Assembly: GCA_022826665.1 (NCBI GenBank) | Contig: JAJDUK010000093.1 | Location: forward strand, 1 to 64,000 | From: Alphaproteobacteria bacterium | Lineage (GTDB): Bacteria; Pseudomonadota; Alphaproteobacteria; UBA828 | DNA: 64,000 bases | Reading direction: 5' to 3' | Shown here: positions 59,798-64,000 of the stretch, one piece after another | Layout: every line of letters begins with the position of its first letter | Position numbering within the stretch: the first letter of the stretch is position 1 | Program-made: the position numbers and the translations under genes | Notes under the pieces: generated by a model | What the model was told of the DNA's origin: nothing | Database searches by the model: none | The model's input: the letters and a program-made list of their open reading frames with translations, nothing else

Positions 59798-61234
59798 TCA
59801 GCCCGACTCGCCCGACGCAGCGCTCTCGTCCTCGACGGTTGCCGCGCTCTCGTCCTCGTCGGCCTCTTCGGTTCCAGTAGCCGACGACTTCTCGTCCTCG
59901 TCGGGATCGCGCATCAACGTCTCCACGTCGACGACCTCTTCCGAGACCGTCGCGAGTTCACTGAGGAAGATGATCACCTTGTCCTCGAATACCGTGGGAC
60001 GGAAGCGCTCCAGTTGGTCTGGTTGGCTCCGGTAGAATTCGAGGAGGCGCTGAGGCTCCGGATGCTCGCGAGCTCTCATCATGGCCGCGCGGAGCAGGTC
60101 CTCCTGCTCGACCGTAATATCGTTGCTCCTCCCGATCTCCGCGATTAGGAGGCCGAGGCGGACGCGCCGCTCGGCGATCTGCCGAAACTCTTCCCGCGCT
60201 TCGTCTTCTGGCTGATCGAGGAAAGAGGCGATCTCCGACTCGGTCCGCTTGGCGTCGTTCTCGATCTGCTGCCAGACGGCGTCGAACTCGCGCTCGACCA
60301 TGCCGGGCGGCACGTCGAACTTGTAGCGCTCATCCAGGACATCGAGCAGCGAGCGCTTGAGGCGAGCCTGGGAGAATTGCTCGTACTGCGATTGGATCCG
60401 CTCCCGTACCACGCCGCGCAGTGCGTCCAGGCTTTCGGCGCCTTGGCGTTCGGCGAAGGTGTCGTCGACCGTCACGGGCAACCGCTCCTGCACCTCCTTG
60501 ACTGTGATCTTGAAGACGGTGGCCTCCGCCGCTGCTGCGGGCTCATCCTGCTCTCCCGCCTCCTGTTCGGGTGCGGGCGGCGTCATCGTCACTTCCCGTT
60601 CCTGGCCCGCCTCAGCGCCGACGAGCTGCTCGGTCATTTCGGGCAAGAGCGCTTCGGCATCGAGCTCCAGCGGCACGTCCGTGCCGCTCCGCTCCGGCGC
60701 CGGTTCGCCATCGACCTCGACAGCGATGTCGACCAGAAGCTGATCGCCTTCCTGTGCCGCTCTCGGCGTCTCGACCGGCTCGAACCGCTTTTCGGCCTCT
60801 GCGAGTCGGCCAAGCGCGTCCTCCACCGAGTCGTCGGTCACTTCGGCCTTGAGTCGGGTGACGGTGAGGTCGGAGAAGTCGCCGAGCTCGATGTCCGGCA
60901 AGACCTCCATTCCCATGGTGAACTCGAGATCCTTGCCCTCGTCGTAGGCCGTGATCTCGATCTCAGGCTGCATGGCCGGGCGCAGCTCGCGTTCCTCCAG
61001 GACCTCGCGCGAGCGCGTCTCGATGGTCTGCTGCAGCACTTCGCCGAGCACACGCGGCTGATAATGGCGGCGCACGATCGAGAGCGGCACCTTGCCGCGA
61101 CGAAAGCCCTTCATGGTCACGGTCTTGCGCAGCTCGTCCAGCCGCCCCTCGACGTCGGCTTCGAGGTCGGCCGCCGGCACCGTCACCTTGAGCTCACGCT
61201 TCAGCCCCTCGGAGAGGGTTTCCGTTACCTGCAT
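59798..61234 (-). CDS. tig: Trigger factor
   Basis: This 478-residue ribosome-associated chaperone has the ribosome-binding signature GFRRGKVP near residues 44-51, a PPIase domain (about 150-270) and a helical substrate-cradle domain. Compared with the ~430-residue E. coli protein it carries an extra Ala/Glu-rich insertion inside the PPIase domain (near APEQEAGEQDEPAAAAEA) and a long acidic C-terminal tail (about residues 445-478). It lies 79 bases downstream of tRNA-Leu on the same strand. Confidence 0.96.
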   Translation of the reverse strand: MQVTETLSEGLKRELKVTVPAADLEADVEGRLDELRKTVTMKGFRRGKVPLSIVRRHYQPRVLGEVLQQTIETRSREVLEERELRPAMQPEIEITAYDEGKDLEFTMGMEVLPDIELGDFSDLTVTRLKAEVTDDSVEDALGRLAEAEKRFEPVETPRAAQEGDQLLVDIAVEVDGEPAPERSGTDVPLELDAEALLPEMTEQLVGAEAGQEREVTMTPPAPEQEAGEQDEPAAAAEATVFKITVKEVQERLPVTVDDTFAERQGAESLDALRGVVRERIQSQYEQFSQARLKRSLLDVLDERYKFDVPPGMVEREFDAVWQQIENDAKRTESEIASFLDQPEDEAREEFRQIAERRVRLGLLIAEIGRSNDITVEQEDLLRAAMMRAREHPEPQRLLEFYRSQPDQLERFRPTVFEDKVIIFLSELATVSEEVVDVETLMRDPDEDEKSSATGTEEADEDESAATVEDESAASGESG

Positions 61235-61310
61235 AATCCTGCGCTCATGTCATACTCCGCATGCCCGGCGGGCGCCCCATCGAGACGCGGGCTCGGGCAC
61301 CGCCAGCGGA

Positions 61311-61395
61311 TGGTGCGGGCGAAGGGATTCGAACCCCCACGGCCTGAGCCACGTGGTCCTAAACCACGCGCGTCTACCAATTCCGCCACGCCCGC
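61311..61395 (-). tRNA. tRNA-Leu, anticodon TAG
   Basis: Acceptor arms GCGGGCG and CGCCCGC pair, the anticodon stem CGTGG/CCACG encloses loop TTTAGGA, giving anticodon TAG, and the T-arm GGGGGTTCGAATCCC is standard. A class II variable arm is present and CCA is encoded (61313-61311). It reads CUN leucine codons, chiefly CUA and CUG. It lies directly upstream of tig. Confidence 0.95.
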
Positions 61396-61454
61396 GCGTC
61401 TCCGGTGTGTCTCTGGTTCGTGAGTCCCTCCGGAAGCGGAGAAACTTCGCGCGC

Positions 61455-61485
61455 CCTATAGCACAGAAGGGCGCCAATGGGCCAA
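61455..61485 (-). promoter_or_regulatory. Candidate promoter of tRNA-Leu
   Basis: On the minus strand an extended -10 TGCTATAGG (core 61460-61455) lies 19 bases after TTGGCC (61485-61480). The spacing is a little long. It is about 60 bases upstream of the mature tRNA. Confidence 0.35.
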
Positions 61486-61569
61486 GACGCTATCGAGCAG
61501 CTTTTCCAGCTTGAACACAAGCCGGGATCGTGCTGAGAAATTCGGGTTAGTCTGACGATATCTTGCTGC

Positions 61570-61659
61570 GGATGGGTGGCCGAGCGGTCGAAGGCACCGG
61601 TCTTGAAAACCGGCAGGGGCGCGAGTCCCTCGTGGGTTCGAATCCCACCCCATCCGCCA
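61570..61659 (+). tRNA. tRNA-Ser, anticodon TGA
   Basis: Acceptor arms GGATGGG and CCCATCC pair, the anticodon stem CCGGT/ACCGG encloses CTTGAAA with anticodon TGA, a long class II variable arm is present, and CCA is encoded (61657-61659). It reads UCA and related serine codons. Confidence 0.95.
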
Positions 61660-61935
61660 CTCAGATGCTATAATTCATTGATTAATCATGATTTTTCGTG
61701 ATTTTTCAGTTCTGTGTTCCTCAGTTTGCCTCAGAAATTCGTGGCATGGTGGCCATTTGGAGCCCTGCCCGCTACTGCTCTCCAGTGTTGTTCGGCGCGG
61801 GGGAGTGGCGCCGATAGGCGTTCTAACGTGTTGAGGTGGCTAGGCTTTAGGGGGTCAATGTTCCACGCTTGACAACGTCCAGGGGGCCGCGCGAAGCCCT
61901 ACACCGGTTCTTCGACGGCGTGGAGGCGTGATTCG
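61660..61935. other. AT-rich tRNA-Ser flank and gene-free stretch
   Basis: Just after tRNA-Ser lies a distinctly AT-rich segment with the palindrome TGATTAATCA (61679-61688) and two direct copies of TGATTTTTC (61689-61697 and 61699-61707). The palindrome plus T-runs could terminate the tRNA; the repeats also resemble integrase arm sites, but no integrase gene is present. The rest to 61935 contains no supported gene. Confidence 0.45.
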
Positions 61936-62862
61936 ATGCTCCTTTGCTGCGGCGAAGCGCTGATCGACATGATCCCGACGCCGACTGAGTCGGGGCAGGA
62001 CGGCTACGTGCCGCATGTCGGCGGTGCGGTCTTCAACACCGCGATCGCGCTCGGACGTCTGGGCGTGCAGACCGGAATGTTGACCGGGCTTTCCTCCGAT
62101 CTGTTCGGCCAGCAATTGACCGCATCGCTCCATGCGAACCATGTCGACACATCGCTCGTCGTCACCTCCGACCGGCCCACCACACTCGCGTTCGTCCAGC
62201 TCACGGACGGCCAGGCCTCCTACCTGTTCTACGACGAGAACTCGGCCGGACGGATGCTCGACCGGGCCGACATGCTCCCGCTGCCCGACGAGATCAGCAC
62301 GCTCTACTTCGGCGGCATCAGCCTGGTCTTCGAGCCGGGTGCCGAGGCCTATGCCGCACTGCTGAAGCGTGAGGCCGCGGCCCGCGTGGTCATGCTCGAC
62401 CCGAACATCCGCCCGAGTTTCATCCGGGACATCAGGCAATACCGCGACCGTCTGGATCAGATGATCGCGCTGTCGGACATCGTGAAGGTCTCCGACGAGG
62501 ACCTGAACTGGATCTATCCCGGCCCGCAGTCGCTGTTCGAGAAGCTCGATTTCGTGCGCCAGGCCGGGCCGTCCGTCGTGATCCTGACGCGCAGCGGCAG
62601 CGGTGCCACCGCCTTCCTCAAGGACGGCACCGAAGTCTCGGTTCCGGTCGACCGCGTCGACGTCGTCGACACCATTGGCGCGGGCGATACGTTCAATGCG
62701 GGCGTGCTGGCCAAGCTCGCGGAGCTCGGGCTGCTCATCAAGGCATCCCTGGCCGCCATCGATCGCGATCAGATGCGCGAAGCCCTGCGCTTCGGCACTC
62801 GGGTCGCAGGGGTCACCGTTTCCCGCGCCGGTGCGAACCCGCCATGGCGCCATGAGCTTTGA
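61936..62862 (+). CDS. PfkB-family carbohydrate kinase, fructokinase-like
   Basis: This 308-residue sugar kinase has the N-terminal CCGEALIDMIP, the substrate region HVGGAVFNTAIALGRLG, and the C-terminal DTIGAGDTFNAGVLA with the catalytic aspartate and anion hole. The wording and its position beside zwf favour fructokinase or a related hexose kinase. GGAGG lies about nine bases upstream of the ATG. Confidence 0.88.
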   Translation: MLLCCGEALIDMIPTPTESGQDGYVPHVGGAVFNTAIALGRLGVQTGMLTGLSSDLFGQQLTASLHANHVDTSLVVTSDRPTTLAFVQLTDGQASYLFYDENSAGRMLDRADMLPLPDEISTLYFGGISLVFEPGAEAYAALLKREAAARVVMLDPNIRPSFIRDIRQYRDRLDQMIALSDIVKVSDEDLNWIYPGPQSLFEKLDFVRQAGPSVVILTRSGSGATAFLKDGTEVSVPVDRVDVVDTIGAGDTFNAGVLAKLAELGLLIKASLAAIDRDQMREALRFGTRVAGVTVSRAGANPPWRHEL

Positions 62863-62947
62863 AGGCGATATTCTCTTGAGCGGTTAGTGAAGCGGGGATG
62901 CTCCTCTCAGTGGCGCCGTCTCTAGGCGGGCTGGAGGTGGACTGATC

Positions 62948-64000
62948 ATGGTTTCTCGAGTCATTCCGGTCGAGCCGTTCGATCTCGTGGTCTTCGGCGG
63001 CACTGGCGACCTGGCGCGGCGCAAGCTGCTGCCCGCGCTCTATCGCCGCATGCTTGCCGGGCAGGCGCAGCCCGGTTCGAGGATCGTCGCCGTCGGCCGC
63101 AGAGTGCTTGACGCCGACGGTTATCGCCGCATGGCCGAGGCGTCGCTCAAGGAGCATGCGGGTCCGGGCGCGCTCGATCCCGATCGGGCGGCGGCCTTCC
63201 TCGACATGCTCGACTACGTGCACGTCGATGCGGAGGGCGAGGGTGGCTGGGCCTCGCTCGCCGACCGGCTCGAGGGCTCTGAGCGCATGCGGATCTTCTA
63301 TCTCTCGGTGGTGCCGCACCTATTCGGGCCAATCAGCGAACGGGTGGCGCGGAGCGGCTGCCGCACGCCCGACACGCGGCTGGTGGTCGAGAAGCCGCTC
63401 GGCCGCGATCTCCAGAGCGCGCAGGTGCTGAACCGCCGGCTCGCGACGCTGTTCGAGGAGCGCCAGATCTACCGGATAGACCACTATCTCGGGAAGGAGA
63501 CCGTGCAGAACCTGATGGCGCTGCGCTTCGCCAATGCCCTGTTCGAGCCGATCTGGAACGCGCGCCATGTCGATCACGTGCAGATCACCGTCGCCGAGCG
63601 AGTCGGCGTCGGCGGCCGGGGCGCCTACTACGACGAGAACGGCGCGCTGCGGGACATGATGCAGAACCACCTTCTGCAACTGCTTTGCCTCATCGCCATG
63701 GAGCCGCCGGCGCATTTCGAGCCGGACGCGCTGCGCGACGAGAAGCTCAAGGTGCTGCGCAGCCTGAAGCCGCTGGAGGGGCTCGGCGACGTGGTGCGCG
63801 GCCAGTATCTCGGCATCAACGGCGAGGCGGGCTATCTGGAAGACGCGGAGAATCCCCGATCGCGCACCGAGAGCTTCGTGGCGATCAAGGCGGAGATCGC
63901 CAACTGGCGCTGGAACGGGGCGCCGTTCTACCTGCGCACCGGAAAGCGGCTGCGGACGCGGATGTCGGAGATCGCCGTCGTCTTCAAGGACGCCCCGCAT
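62948..64000 (+). CDS. zwf: Glucose-6-phosphate 1-dehydrogenase, 3' end outside window
   Basis: The 351 codons present are in frame to the window edge, so the gene is truncated only by the window (the family is about 490 residues). They show the NADP-binding FGGTGDLARRKLLPALYR, VEKPLGRDL, and the catalytic RIDHYLGKETVQNLMALRFAN. It makes 6-phosphogluconolactone from glucose 6-phosphate, opening the Entner-Doudoroff and pentose-phosphate routes. GGAGGTGG precedes ATG 62948 by about ten bases. It follows the sugar kinase by 85 bases. Confidence 0.95.
   Translation, partial: MVSRVIPVEPFDLVVFGGTGDLARRKLLPALYRRMLAGQAQPGSRIVAVGRRVLDADGYRRMAEASLKEHAGPGALDPDRAAAFLDMLDYVHVDAEGEGGWASLADRLEGSERMRIFYLSVVPHLFGPISERVARSGCRTPDTRLVVEKPLGRDLQSAQVLNRRLATLFEERQIYRIDHYLGKETVQNLMALRFANALFEPIWNARHVDHVQITVAERVGVGGRGAYYDENGALRDMMQNHLLQLLCLIAMEPPAHFEPDALRDEKLKVLRSLKPLEGLGDVVRGQYLGINGEAGYLEDAENPRSRTESFVAIKAEIANWRWNGAPFYLRTGKRLRTRMSEIAVVFKDAPH

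Noticed and set aside
61660-61935. Integrated island beginning at tRNA-Ser
   Set aside because: No integrase follows, and the next genes are a sugar kinase and zwf with ordinary base composition, so only the attachment-like repeats are reported.

Overview
The window is GC-rich, densely coded chromosomal DNA, most probably from an alphaproteobacterium. The reasons are gene order and gene type: tRNA-Leu / tig / clpP / clpX / lon at 55-61.4 kb, bamD / recN / ligA at 26.6-31.3 kb, an alphaproteobacterial-type serC-serA pair, and many amino-acid ABC transport and hydantoinase/oxoprolinase genes. The sequence alone does not fix the genus.

Layout. 0.6-4.0 kb (minus): a nucleotide-binding-domain-less ABC six-helix protein, then a TetR regulator translationally coupled to a redoxin / cytochrome c / copper-monooxygenase fusion. 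4.1-7.5 kb (plus): a class III omega-aminotransferase, a UPF0261 (Tm-1-like) protein and its TIM-barrel partner. 7.5-18.4 kb (minus): a branched-chain-amino-acid-type ABC transporter (livF, livG, livM, livH, substrate-binding protein), an amidase and a 1287-residue fused hydantoinase/oxoprolinase. An antisense Phd/VapC toxin-antitoxin pair splits the transporter genes. 18.6-25.1 kb: L-serine dehydratase facing a phzF-like / serC / serA / rmuC operon. 25.2-32.3 kb: Sel1-repeat protein, bamD, recN, ligA, lipB, and an SMR transporter. 32.5-43.1 kb: a catabolic accessory region holding an orphan toluene-monooxygenase-type hydroxylase beta subunit, thiolase, enoyl-CoA hydratase, acyl-CoA dehydrogenase, FAH-family hydrolase, a sirtuin, two alpha/beta hydrolases, an amidohydrolase and a two-module VOC dioxygenase. 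43.2-44.8 kb: an AT-richer island with a PIN-domain gene coupled to an unrecognised partner. 44.9-48.7 kb: a second, split hydantoinase/oxoprolinase (hyuB, hyuA). 48.8-54.9 kb: polA, an MFS transporter, a zinc-finger protein, an MBL-fold hydrolase and an HpcH/HpaI-type aldolase. 55.1-61.4 kb: lon, clpX, clpP, tig, tRNA-Leu. 61.6-64 kb: tRNA-Ser, a PfkB-family sugar kinase and zwf (cut by the window edge).

How it fits together. Housekeeping blocks (serine synthesis, outer-membrane assembly and DNA repair, protein quality control, central carbon) alternate with accessory blocks for taking up and degrading amides, hydantoin- or oxoproline-like compounds and probably aromatic or acyl-CoA substrates. 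The most unusual items are the complete but orphan diiron-monooxygenase beta subunit, the PIN-domain module with an unknown partner, the copper-monooxygenase fusion, a DNA polymerase I whose proofreading site is eroded, and a dispersed intergenic repeat present at 0.3-0.56 kb and 40.74-40.88 kb. No CRISPR array, rRNA gene or recognisable insertion sequence was found.
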